Positions 10,438 to 21,700 of a DNA stretch of 26,780 nucleotides are shown here, piece by piece; the stretch's first letter is position 1; each line of letters starts with the position of its first letter. The notes beneath the pieces were generated by a model that was given only the letters and a program-made list of their open reading frames with translations, had not been told where the DNA came from and did not search any database. This stretch comes from Plasmodium relictum (lineage: Eukaryota; Apicomplexa; Aconoidasida; Haemosporida; Plasmodiidae). Both the position numbers and the translations under genes were made by a program. Location of the stretch: positions 1-26,780 of the forward strand of contig NW_021628740.1 of NCBI RefSeq assembly GCF_900005765.1. The letters are read 5' to 3'.

Positions 10438-10502
10438 ATACATGCTTCTTATTATTTTGTTTGCTCATTACTGAAGTCATTGAGAGCCTAATTAATAAAC
10501 CA
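10438..10502 (+). repeat. Isolated LTR 3'-end motif (sense)
   Basis: Only the palindromic end (ACATGCTTCTTATTATTTTG...AATTAATAAACCA) is recognisable. The preceding 165 bp resemble 13455-13555 and may be the body of another diverged LTR. Confidence 0.55.
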
Positions 10503-11219
10503 GTGAATATTTAGTAAATAAAACTCTTTTATTTATTTTATTTTTAAATAATATTTTAATAGTTTTTATTATAATCAATATTTGATTGATTATATGTTTT
10601 TTTTTTCTGAAGAAAAGTAAACAATCTATATAAATGTATAAATTTGCATAAAATTAAATCCTTCACAAAACACGCTATTAAATGATCACAATAAAAAATT
10701 AAAAAAAACAAATAATAACATTTTTTTTAAAAAAAAATAATTAAAACTAATTTTTAATAAAAATTTATACAAGTTTATTATTTGTTTTAATTTATTACAT
10801 GCATTTCTCTTTAAAAATATGTCTTTAGGTACTCTCATCTATATATCTATCTTCATAAACAAAATCTTGTTATAAAATTTTTTTTTTTTTATATTTATCT
10901 ATTACATGCACTTATTTTGTATCATGCAAGCTCTAAAATACCTATATTCAATGTTTTCATTATTTTAACATCTTTAAAGGGTAAATAAGTTCCTTTACTT
11001 ATTATATGTATACAATAGGATATAAAAGAGAAAAAAAAAAGAAAATTTTTTTTTCTGTACATTACATGTATTAATATTTCTACTATAATATGCATCTTTA
11101 TACGCACATATGGGTACATGTTTTAGTGTGTATATCACATTTTACTTTTATTACGTTTATCAAAAAAAAAAATAGAATAATTAATTTTTTCTATTTTTGT
11201 GAAAAAAATTTTCTGGTTC
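10503..11219. other. A/T-rich stretch without recognised genes
   Basis: No LTR landmarks were found here. A 65-codon minus-strand ORF (10922-11119) has a hydrophobic centre, but no partner exon or export motif could be found, so it is not called as a gene. Confidence 0.4.
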
Positions 11220-11586
11220 TGATTTATTAATTGATCATTCAAATGACTTTGCCATGGTATTGAACAAACAAATTAATAAAGAACGTGCAGGGAAATCTCT
11301 ACTTATTTTCTTTGTGTTATTTTACTTTTATTTAAAAAAGTTATATTGAACATCAATTGAATTATGAGTTTATTAAACAGAAATAAATCTTTACAAGATA
11401 TCAAATTATATAACATATAATAAAAACCTCCTTGAAAAAACAAAACTTATTCCTTAAAAAAATTATTCATTTTTTTTTCTCTTTTTTTTTTGCATAAGAA
11501 AGTACATAGTCCTAGTAGATATTTTTTATCCCTTTTGCACACAGTTATCTTTAATTTTTAAAAAAGTTAGCATATTCATTTAACCA
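11220..11586 (-). repeat. Solo LTR, family D, antisense
   Basis: This 367-bp element runs from TGATTTATTAATTGATC to TTTAACCA. It is the better copy of family D (compare 7610-7922). The end motif is close to that of the main family while the interior is not. Confidence 0.7.
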
Positions 11587-11806
11587 GATGTGTATATTAA
11601 TATCATTTGTATAATATTAATTTTAAAGTGGGTATTTATTAAATGAAGTGATAAATAATTATTAAAGTTATTACTACGTGCAATTTATAAATATTTTAAA
11701 ATCTTGGCAATATATAATATTCCACGTAACAAAATAAGCGGAAATCTCTCTACATTATCTTTATTAACTTGACTAATTAAAATACTATAGAAATATTTAA
11801 GCAGTA
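11587..11806. other. Spacer without recognised features
   Basis: A/T-rich sequence between the D-family LTR and the next main-family LTR fragment. Confidence 0.35.
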
Positions 11807-12090
11807 GCTAATTAAAGATGTTATTTACCTTTTATAGAATAATAGCTATTTAGTTGTATGGAAAATAGTCAGTTATGCATTCATTAGTTGGTTAATAAAA
11901 GATGTTATTAAATTTTTATAGTACATTAAGTTAGTTTACTAGTCGTGTACGTACAAGTTAGCCATGCACTGACTCTAGTTAAAAAAAAAAAAAATATAAA
12001 GTTAATTTTTTTTGTTTTGTTTATTTTATTGTATATACCTCTTTGTAATTAAAAAAAAAAAAATTAAATTATTTTTTTTTTTTGTCGGTT
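11807..12090 (+). repeat. 5' part of a main-family LTR with tandem 5' unit
   Basis: A degenerate first unit (AATTAAAGATGTTATTTACC...ATGCATTCATTAG) is followed by a good one starting TGGTTAATAA at 11889. The LTR continues through GCACTGACTCTAGTT and the A/T tracts to GTCGG, where family Y sequence takes over at about 12091. Confidence 0.68.
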
Positions 12091-12582
12091 AGTTAATAAA
12101 AGTATGTATATTAACTTTTTGTATATAACTAGCTTAAATAAAAATGAAGAAATTTAGCTTTACACACAATATTATCAACGTCAATTATATGTTCTTAGCT
12201 GAATTAAAAAAAAAAATAAAAAAATTCTTTAATTAATTTTTTTTTTAACTTTTTGGTTTTTGTAAAGAAAGATATTTTTAATTTTTTTTGAAAAAAAAAT
12301 GAAGTTCTTAAGAATATATAAACTTAAGTAAAAGACATTATCTTTAATCAAAGATATTATGTATGTGTGTTTATATAAGATATTTATTACATGTTAAGTA
12401 TATGTTGACTATTGAACACTTATAAATTATTAAATAATTGAACACTTTATTATCTTTATGCAAACTTCTCCAAAAAGTAAAAATATAAACAAAGAAAAAG
12501 ATTAAGCTTTATAGAAATGCTCTTTATTACATTATTCATTCAATACCTTAGCAAAGTCATTAAATGGGTAATTAATAAATCA
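12091..12582 (+). repeat. Family Y LTR, sense, probably complete
   Basis: It begins TTAGTTAATAAAAGTATG. The first 310 bp match 8155-8468. It then continues ~180 bp to an end motif (AATGCTCTTTATTACATT...AATTAATAAATCA) at 12582. A length of ~490 bp with this shared end motif suggests a third LTR family built on the same plan. Confidence 0.62.
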
Positions 12583-12629
12583 TAGGTTGACGTATGTACG
12601 AATTAAAAAGAGAATTAATTTTTACTTAC

Positions 12630-13012
12630 TGGTTAATAAAAGATACTATTAACCTTTTTTAGTACACTAAGCTAGTTTACTAATGTATGTAATAGTTAAC
12701 CATACACTGACTGGTTAACAAAAGATATTATTAACCTTTGGTAGTGTACTTAGCTAGGTTACTGGTCGTGTATGTACAAGTTAGTCATGCACAGACGCTA
12801 GTTTTTAAAAAAAAAAAATTATTTTAATTTTTTTATTTTTTTTAATTACAAAGATGTATAAAAATAAAAATAGCAAAACAACAAAAAAAATAACTTTATA
12901 TATATATATTTTTTTTTTTTAACTAGCATCAGTGTATGGCTAACTTGTATATACACGACTAGTAAACTAGCTTAGTGTATTACAAAAGGTTAATAATATT
13001 TTTTATTAACCA
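12630..13012. repeat. Tandem 5' LTR units plus ~300-bp foldback
   Basis: One 82-bp 5' LTR unit (12630-12711) is followed by a second starting TGGTTAAC at 12712. After ~90 bp this reaches an A tract and continues as the same sequence inverted, ending TTATTAACCA at 13012. The result is a 301-bp inverted repeat with arms of ~100 bp containing the GTCAGTG/CACTGAC and GGCTAAC/GTTAGCC blocks. Confidence 0.75.
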
Positions 13013-13017
13013 CATGT

Positions 13018-13194
13018 TTATTAAAAGATTCAGTAAAATTTAATATTCAAATTAAATATTATGCATCATAAGAAACCATTATATATATAATAAAAACAAA
13101 TATATATAAATGTATATTTATTTACACATGCTTTTTATTAATATGTTTGTTTAAATACTCTAGCAAAGTCATTAAGCTGGCAATTCATGTATCA
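13018..13194 (+). repeat. 3' part of a main-family LTR (sense)
   Basis: It contains GCATCATAAGAAACC, (TA)n, ACACATGCTTTTTATTAA and an end motif closing with a mutated ATGTATCA at 13194. Confidence 0.68.
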
Positions 13195-13564
13195 CTAGTT
13201 TAAAAAAAAAAAAATTATAACAATTTTTTTTTAATGAAAGATTTAATGAGATAGTTTTAAGTAAAATTTTTGTCAAAAAGAATGAATTTTAAAACAATAA
13301 AAAATTGAATTAGAAATTTAAAAAAAAGCAAGAAATTTTTTTTTTTATTAATATTTAATTTTTGTGCATTGTAATAGTGTTAATAAATATAATTTAAATT
13401 TATTTATGCACTTTTAGTTAATTATTTTTATATAAACAATTTTAGTGAAGATTTAGATTTCTAATAAAAATAAGAATATATTTTTATTGAAGTAAATAAA
13501 TTCCTCTAAATGAATAATTGCTGAACTATGTAGACTATTTCTGTAAGGTTTAATTATTAAAATC
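13195..13564. other. A/T-rich stretch, no gene
   Basis: No coding region was found. The segment 13455-13555 resembles 10290-10395 and may be an unclassified, eroded repeat. Confidence 0.4.
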
Positions 13565-14214
13565 TGACTTATTAATTGACTGTTTAATGGATTTGCTAAG
13601 GTATTAAAAAAACAAATTAATAAAGAGCACATATAACTAAATATACCTATTTTTAGTGTACATACTTATTCTCATACATAGAAATATTTATCATATATAA
13701 CATTTAATTTGAACTAAGCAACTCTATATTGATTAACAGGCATATATTTAATTTGACAAATGTGTAGTTATTTATAAAGAATAAGTATATTCTTTTAATT
13801 TAGAAACGTACAAAGATAATTAAGTTATAACAAATAAGAAAATTAAATTTTAAGTTATTTTATTGTTATTTCAAAATATGCAATTTTAATGTAATATAAA
13901 CATGATACTTTTTATTTATCAAAAGAAGTAAAAATCTTATTGTTTCTTTTTATACATTAACTTTTTTTTTAAGTAAAAAAAACTAACTCTTTTTCTATTA
14001 TTTTTTTTTTTAAATAACAAAAAAATAATTAAATCTTTTTTTTTAATTACAAAAAATAAAAAGAATAAAATAAAGATAAAAAAATACAGATATATATATA
14101 TATATATATATTGTTTTTTTCTAATTAGAGTTATTGAATGACTGAATTGTACTTTCCTAACTAGTATGCCAACTTTATATACTATAAAAGGTTAATAATA
14201 TATTTTATTAGCCA
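13565..14214 (-). repeat. Main-family LTR, full length, just downstream of the surface antigen gene
   Basis: TGACTTATTAATTGAC at 13565 to TTATTAGCCA at 14214, 650 bp. The internal landmarks are all present but diverged, so this is an old insertion. It has the same orientation as the antigen gene and begins 41 bp after that gene's stop codon, so read-through transcripts enter it at its 5' (U3-like) end. Confidence 0.75.
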
Positions 14215-14255
14215 ACATTATACTGGGATTTATGATATTGCAATACCCCATTCTC

Positions 14256-17200
14256 TTAAGTCATTTCATTTTCTTTTTTTATTTTTTCTTCATCTTTGTT
14301 CTTTTTTATCGAATTTTCATGTTTATTTTGTTTATTCCGTTTCTTTAAAATATTTCTTTGCCTTTCTTGCCAATTTTTCAGAACTATTTGTGTTTCCAAC
14401 ATGGGATTTATTATTTCTTTTTTTATTTTGTTTGTATCTTTTATCATACGTTTCATTTCCTCTTTCCAATCCAACTTCAGCTCTTGAAACCAATCTTCTT
14501 TTTTCCAGCATTCCCATTGTTTTTTCTTCTTATCTATCATAATATTCATTTCTCTTTCTTCTTCTGTCTTATCTGTTTCCTTGTTTCCCATTTTTTGTTT
14601 ATAGGATCCTCCACGTTCTTTCTTTTGTTCTATATATGATCTAAGAAACTCATTTCTCATGGAATATATCTCTTCCTTTTTACATTGATCTAATATCATC
14701 ATATGTATCTCTACGCACATATTAGATATTAACTTTTCCTTCTTTATCTTATTATTTACTTCTTTTTTTATGTCTACTACTGTTACGTCTCTTCTCTGAT
14801 TTTCTAAATTATTTTCCTTTTCTTCTACATTCTCTTCGTTTTCTTCTCTTACGAATTCATATTCTTCTAGCAACTCTTCAAACCATCCCTTCTTATAATA
14901 TCCCATAAATAACTCCCTTTGTTTCTGTAACCATTGCTTCCATATTTCTTTTTTTCTCTCTAATGTAGGATGACTATTTTTTTCATTTGTTCCATCTATA
15001 ATTTCTGATTTTCCTAATGTTTCTATATATTTTTTTTCTTCTTTTTTCCATTCTTCCTTCATATTTTTAAACCATTCTTCCTCTTTCCATTTTTCCAACA
15101 TGCTTCCTTGTCTTTCTATCCATTTCCCTGATAATATCTTTTGTTTCTCTGATTCAATGCTACTACTTTCTTCTTTTTTTATCATTGTAGCTTCTTTGCC
15201 CTTTACATCAACTGATTCTTCATCTTTTAACCATTCATTTAAGCAAATTTCTAAAAATTCTACTCTATTTAATTCCCACTCCTCTTGTTTACAATCCTCC
15301 ATTATCACCATATGTATTTCTATTAAAGTTTTTCGCTTCGGCTTTTTTCTCAATATCATACAATCGCTCTTTTCTTTCACTTTTTCTACCTTCTCTTCCA
15401 TATGTTTTATCTTTTGTTCTTTTTTTTTTCTTTCTTTTTCATCTTCTCTATTTATTTCCTCCTTTTTCTCCTGTAAATATTTTTGTTTTTCTCTTTCCTC
15501 TCCAATTTCATCATCTTTTATATTTTTTTCTGCTACGTTAATTTTATCTGATTCTTTTCTATTGACTTCTTTACTATTGTATTCATCCATGAACTTTATA
15601 AAGGATTCATTTTTATTTTCATTCTCTAAAAACTTCTTATGCATATCTTTCCAATGTTTTCTCCATATAATCTTTTGCTTTTGCAGCATTGGGTTTTCGA
15701 TTATCTGCTCATTATTCCCTAATAAGTTTTCCTTGTTCAACTCTTCCATATATTTCTTTTCTTTGCCCATCCATTCTTTCTTCAATTCAATAAACCATTT
15801 TTCTTTTTTAAATTTCTCTAATTTTCCTCTTTTTTTTTCTAATATAAAGTTTTTTATTATTTCTTCTTCTATTTCCAAAATTTCTTTTTTTTCATCTGAA
15901 TTGTCCTGCATTTTCAACTTTTCTATGCATTCTTTAAAAAATTCTTTATTGTTCCTTATCCATTCCTCTTTTTTACATTCATCCAATACCATCATATATA
16001 TCTCTATCCTTAATCTCGATATTAATTTATTTTTGTTTGAATCATTATATGCTTTATTTCTCTCCTCTATCTGAGTTCTTATTTTCTCTCTATCTGTTGT
16101 TTCCATATTTTTTTTCATTTCTTCTACTTCATATTCTACTAGCAATTGTTTTAACAATCTTTCATTAAAAATATGCGACTTTTTTTGCTTTTGTATCCAA
16201 TTCTTCCATATTATTTTTTGTCTCTCTAGCATGGGGTTAATTGCTCCCTTTTCTGTGCCTTCCATCATCTCTTCTTTTATTAATTCTACACATTTATTTA
16301 CTTCTTTTTTCCATTCTTCTATCAAATTTTTAAACCACTGTTTCTTTTTCCATTTCTCTATCAACTTATCATTCCATTCTGTCCATATTTTCCATAAAGG
16401 CTTTTGTTCTAAAAAAATACTAGTAATTTTTTCTTGATCTATTTCCATTGTTAAGTCTCTGATAATTATATCCGAATATATACCTTCTTCTTTAAATTCA
16501 TCCAAACAAATTTTTAGAAATCCTCTTCTATTAAATTCCCACTCTTCCTTTTGACACTCTTCTAATACCATCATATGAATTTCAATTATAGCTTTCCATT
16601 TCCACTTTTTATCTATTACAACAGTATTGATCTTTGTTTCTATATTTCTTTTACTATGTTCTTCTTCTTTTTTTATTCTTTCTTCTTTTTCTTTATTTTC
16701 ATTTTCTTTGGATTCTTCTTCTCCGTATCTTTCACCTATATTAACTTCATTTTCCAATCTTATTTCACATATGGAACCGTTTTTCTCATATATCCCAAGA
16801 TTTTTCATATTATTCTCTAACTTTTTATAGGGAAAAGCTAAAGATGTTGTCAAATCTATTTGTACTTCTTTCTGTTTTTTATGTTTTTTTTTTTTCTTAG
16901 ATTTACGATTATCAAACCATGATCCAATAGGAGTATGCTATTATATAAATAGAAAATTTTAAATTAAAAGAGTACATTTTTTTATTTTAATTTTATTTTA
17001 ACAAAAATAAATAAATAAAATGAATATAGAAATATTTACATATTTATGTTATAATTTATCTTACTTTATAGAGAAGGGCAAAAAAGAACATAAATAAAAT
17101 TAGTGATCCTCCTATTGGGAGAATAATTAAGGTAGGTAAAATTCCTGAAGATGTAGTTTTTGTAGAATTACCTGAAATTATATTTGGAAAAGTTGCATCT

Positions 17201-18462
17201 TGTAGAAGTGAAGGATGGGTAGCTACAACGTTACTTGTTGATATATATAAAGTCTTTATTGAATTATTTAGCATAAGATTGGAATTATTCATTGAACTAT
17301 TTAAAGTATTTTTATTTATATCTGGAGATATAGATAAATTATATGAAGTTTTAGGTTCTTTTACAACTGGAGTTGTGGTATTTATAGTAGAAAGTTCAAT
17401 TGGAGATATAGCTTCAGATACAGATGCACTTGTAGATGAAGATGTATTTGCAGGTGTTAATGGCGTTGCACGTGTTGGTAAAGATTCTGTTTTATTTGTC
17501 CCCGTAGAAGCAGGCTTAATTGGAGATTTATTTGAAGAAACGGATACATTTGTATGTGGAGATACAGTTGAAGATGTTGGTGCAACTGAGGTTGTGGTTA
17601 TACTTGTAGAAGCAACTTTAGTTGGAGATATATTTGTAGATAAGGGAGTATTTGTAAGTGAAGATACGGATGTAAGTGTTGATATAATTGAAGTTGTAGT
17701 TACGCTTTTAGGAGTAGATCCAGTTGGAGATTTAATTGCAAGTTTAGGAGTGGGGGTGTGTTGATTAGTATTAGTGTTCGATGTTATGCTGTTAGATGTT
17801 TTCTTTGAATTTGAGGCAAAATTATTATTTTCTGATGTTTTATCAGAATATGAACCTGATTTATAGCAATCAATATTGGAAGAAAACATTTTCATATTAT
17901 ACAATGTACAATTTTTAGAAATTTCGAAATCTTTATTATTTTTCTTGCTATCATCTATACTCCATCTGTTATTTTTAGTAAAATCATCCTTTTTGCTATT
18001 AATCCATTTGTTTAAATCCATGCATTTTTGATTCGTAAAATTCTTATTCAGTTCTCCAATACGCTCATCCCTTTCTTCGCAAAAGTCTTCTACACGTCTC
18101 CTTTTATTTCTTATTGTTTTATTATATTTACTAGGATTTCTTTTACATGAGTAGATAGATGACATTTTACCAATTATAGATTTCTCATTTTCTTCCCATT
18201 TTGTTTTACTATCTCTTTGAATGTTTAATTTTTTTCCTAGGGTAGTAAAAAAATCTTCCTTTGTATCATCTACCCAATCATTAAAATCTCTACAGAGTCT
18301 CTTTTGTTTTTTCAAAATTGTTTCCCTTTTCAATTGATTAAGGCGCTGATCGACTTCCCTAGTAAATTTATCCTTCCAATCTCTGTATGGATTACTAAAA
18401 AGTGATTGAAGTGATTGGATTAAACTTCTAGTTTTTCTATTAAGTTCCTTATTAATATCCAT
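14256..18462 (-). CDS. SURFIN/STP1-like variant surface protein, two exons
   Basis: Exon 1 (18462-17065, 466 residues) starts MDINKELNRKTRSLIQSL and has no signal peptide. It holds a six-cysteine N-terminal domain (C57, C106, C128, C147, C185, C199), a Ser/Thr/Pro-rich low-complexity stalk (~200-430) and one transmembrane helix (~443-464). The donor GTAAG is at 17064, the 127-bp intron ends with AG at 16938, and exon 2 (16937-14256, 893 residues) joins in phase 0. Exon 2 opens with HTPIGSWFDNR and a poly-basic run, then four Trp-rich modules starting near residues 576, 780, 999 and 1201 of about 1359, each with an EIHMM-type block, a WF-x5-EW block and an NPML/HPTL block. This is the plan of the related SURFIN and STP1 families, whose extracellular part is variable and whose Trp-rich part faces the host-cell cytoplasm. 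Which of the two names applies cannot be settled here. The frame is intact. Confidence 0.88.
16938..17064 (-). other. Intron of the SURFIN/STP1-like gene
   Basis: A 127-bp A/T-rich intron with GTAAGA donor and TAATAG acceptor lies directly after the membrane helix. Without splicing, exon 1 would stop two codons later (17058-17056). The joined frame continues into the conserved TPIGSWF block, which supports this choice. Confidence 0.8.
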
Positions 18463-20748
18463 TCAATCTCAAATTATAATTATGCTTGTATGTATTATTA
18501 TTTAGTTTAAATAGATGATTTTAAAAGACGAATAATTATTATATATTTATATATTTCTTAAATGCAAAATTTCATATTACGTTATAAGAATAATGAAGTA
18601 TTAAAATTAAGAGAATAAAAATGATATTTATAGTCAAAAATATAAAAATATTTTTTTTTGCATGGAGTTTTAAAATTACCATATGTAAATTAGATAAATC
18701 AAATTTGTAATAACATTAGTGTTTTTACTAGATATTATGATGCCATTTAATATATTAATAAACTTTATATTAAATTGTTGTAATTTTAAAATGCAAATAT
18801 TTCATAATAAAAATTAGTTTCTAATTTTTTTTAAGGTTATTATATAATAGTACCTTTATTTTTAGGTAAAATTAATCCATATAATTAAGAAAAAAATGTA
18901 ATGATAATTGAAATTATGAGATTTATTATAAAATTAAAATTATTAAATTAAGAAAAAAAAAGATTATTTCACAAATTTTTTATTTATATATGTATTATAT
19001 TCTTTTTTTTCTACTATGCATTATTGAATAAATCATTCTTAAATATATAAGCATGGTTTTTATTTGAATATTTTTTTTTTTTTCTATTTTTTCAGGAATA
19101 ATTTATAGATAAATGCGATCATCTACGATTAATAAAATAAACTTTTTTTTATTAAATAAATAATTATTTTTAAATATATTAAATAAAAAAATAATATATA
19201 AGGAATTAAAAATTTTAAATTTAAATATATGGTTTGAAATTTAATTTTTAAAAAAGGAAATATTATAAAAAATTAATATAATCCCTGATCATTTTTTTTT
19301 TTTAATTATTTAAGGCTTATTCACTTCAGTAATTATAACATTACTTTCATTTTATTATTTCAGAAACTACTTATCTGATATTTTTACTGGTTTTCTCCCT
19401 TTTTTCTCCCTTATTTGTTTTAATTTTTATGTGCATTTTTTGGTTATAATAATTAAGTTTTTGAATTAAAAAATATTGTTTTAATTATCAATATAGCTCT
19501 ATACATAGATAAGCTAGAAAACTTTTTAGTGATAAATCATTTGAAACATGAAAATATTTTAGAAAATATAAAAATTGATCAATTAAATTATAAGAGTATA
19601 GAATGAAGAGAAAATATTTATATTTTTCTGAAAAAAATAATATAGATTCGTGATAAATATGAATATTGATTAAAAAAAATACATATATCATCCAATTAAT
19701 CTAAAAGAAATAAAAATTTGATGATTACTCAATAATCACTTCATATACAAAAAAAAAAAAAAAAGTAACAAAATAGTAATTTTTACATTTTTTATGAAGA
19801 TATATTTTATTATAATACCTTTAAAAATCTATAAAATATTTTATTTTATTTAACTTGGATTATATTACTATATTTCACTGATTTTATTTCTTTTTTTTTT
19901 GTGAATAATTATATATTTTTAACAAAAAATGCAAGTAATAAAAAGAGAAAAAAAAAAATGATAATTTTTCAACTTGTATAAATATTATTATTCCATTATA
20001 ATTAATTTACTAAAAAATATTTTTTTAATATTCATTTATTTGATTTACTTTTATTAGATTTTTGTTTAATTATGGTTTGTTTAACTTTCTTTTTATATTT
20101 TATTTCGTATCATTTAACATTTTTTTTTTTTAATAGTAATTATTATTAATAATATAAAAAGAAAAGTAAAGAAATATATTGTGTATCATTTTATAAATAT
20201 AATTTTTTATTTATTTTAAATATATAAAAAATTAAGGTTATATGTATAGGACTTACAGAATATCAAATTTGTTCCCCTTTAATTTTTTTCTAAACATATT
20301 TTTCTATAAAAAATAAGTTTAATTTGAATAAAAAGTATTTCACAATTGTAAATTATTATTAGGTACTTCTTCTCTATCCTTAAAAATAAATTATAGTTGG
20401 AACATCACTAATATTTAATTTATAGATTTTATATTCCATTAATGAATTACAGGAATTATTTTAACTGAAATAATAGGAAATCAGTTATCACGGTAACTTA
20501 TATTCAATTTTTTTAAGGATAAAATGGAAAATTATAAGTTCTGAGTTAAAATTAAATGAACAAAAGAATTTTTTTTTTTATTTTTAAAAAAAAAAATACA
20601 AATATAAATTATATACATTATATGTTTTATTAATAAAGGCGCAATAATTTATATCATGAATTGTTATATCAGTAAGATGAAATGTAAAAATGTGTATTGT
20701 ACAAATCTTTCTATAACTATATAGTTAATTAATCATTGAATAACTTTG
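18463..20748. other. Upstream region of the surface antigen gene, no repeats or genes recognised
   Basis: This 2.3 kb of A/T-rich sequence carries none of the LTR landmarks found on both sides. It presumably contains the antigen promoter, but no specific element could be recognised. The 67-codon minus-strand ORF at 19488-19691 has no supporting features. Confidence 0.5.
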
Positions 20749-20959
20749 TGATTTATTAATTAGTTCTTCAATGACTTTAATAAAAGTGATAGATATCCAA
20801 ATTATTAAAAAGAAAAATTTAGGACTCCTTTATAATTTTGCATTAAAGTTTTTATATAATCGTTTTATTAATTGGATATTCAATGACTTGGATAAAAGCA
20901 ATAAACATCCAAGTTAATAAAGAGCAAATTTTTAGGACTCCTTTATAATTTTATATTAT
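20749..20959 (-). repeat. Two Z-family fragments in tandem, antisense
   Basis: Two successive copies of the Z start occur: TGATTTATTAATTAGTTC at 20749 and TTTATTAATTGGATATTC at about 20866. Each is followed by ATCCAA..TTA, then TTTAGGACTCCTTTATAATT. The second is interrupted by the LTR at 20960 and resumes at 21521. Confidence 0.65.
20955..20959. other. Target-site duplication, left copy (ATTAT)
   Basis: ATTAT directly precedes the LTR's TG and recurs at 21521-21525 directly after its CA. Confidence 0.8.
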
Positions 20960-21520
20960 TGATTTATTAATTGCCCTCTTAATGACTTTGCTAGAGTATT
21001 AAATAAACAAATTAATAAAGAGCATTTATAACTGAGTTAAAATTTACTGCTTCTTTTAATAGTCCTACTAATTGTTATAAATGAGTTTTTATTTACAAAG
21101 AATTACTTATTCTTTTAATTAAAAACATACAGACAAACTATAACAATTAATAAAGTCAAAACTTTATTTTATTCAATGTTATTTCAAAATATACATTGAA
21201 TATTACATAAACATAATTATTTTATCTCTAAAGTTTTAATAAATAAAAATTAATTCTTATTTAATTTTTTTTTAAAAAAAACAAAAGTCAAAAACACAAC
21301 AAAAGAAAATTAATTTTTTCTCTAAAAAAATATTTATTTTAATTTATATTTTTTTTTTTAATTACAAAGATGTATATATTTATAAATAACAAACAAAAAA
21401 AAAAAATAACTTTATTTTTTTTTTTTTTAACTAGCGTCAGTGCATGGCTAACTTGTATGTATACAAGTAGTAAACTAGCTCAATATACTACAAAAGGTTA
21501 ATAACAAATTTTATTAACCA
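20960..21520 (-). mobile_element. Solo main-family LTR, antisense, 561 bp, with 5-bp target duplication
   Basis: It runs from TGATTTATTAATTGCCC to TTATTAACCA and is flanked by ATTAT on both sides. In sense orientation it is TGGTTAATAA...AATTAATAAATCA. The flanking halves are parts of one Z repeat, so the empty site can be reconstructed from other Z copies. This is the cleanest insertion in the window and fixes the LTR ends used for all other calls. A solo LTR arises by recombination between the two LTRs of a full element. Confidence 0.88.
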
Positions 21521-21700
21521 ATTATAGATTCTTTATAATACAAAATTAATTAAATCACCTTAAAAAAAAATTCAAAAAAAAAAAAAAAAGACATAATATA
21601 GTTATAATCTAGATGTGTCAAACAAAAAAACTTTTATTAGACACACTAAATTGGTCGAAGTTCTAGTAATTTGACCTTTTGCATGCAATGCACTCCTAGG
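21521..21700 (-). repeat. Z-family repeat, remainder, with right target duplication
   Basis: It starts with the ATTAT duplicate and continues CTTTATAATACAAAATTAATT, a poly-A region, ATAATCTAGATGTGTC, TTTTATTAGACACACTAAATTGG and GCATGCAATGCACTCCTAGG, where the next LTR starts. Confidence 0.65.

Noticed and set aside
10922-11119. 65-codon minus-strand ORF with a hydrophobic stretch
   Set aside because: It could be an exon 1 of a small exported protein, but no second exon, export motif or relative could be found nearby.
15100-16074. 324-codon plus-strand ORF
   Set aside because: It is antisense to exon 2 of the surface antigen gene. The Phe/Ser-rich translation is the complement of a Lys/Glu-rich coding strand that leaves few stops.
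17279-17764. 161-codon plus-strand ORF, Val/Asp/Gly-rich
   Set aside because: Antisense shadow of the Ser/Thr-rich stalk in exon 1.
19488-19691. 67-codon minus-strand ORF upstream of the surface antigen gene
   Set aside because: Phe/Tyr/Leu-rich frame without recognisable features in A/T-rich sequence.
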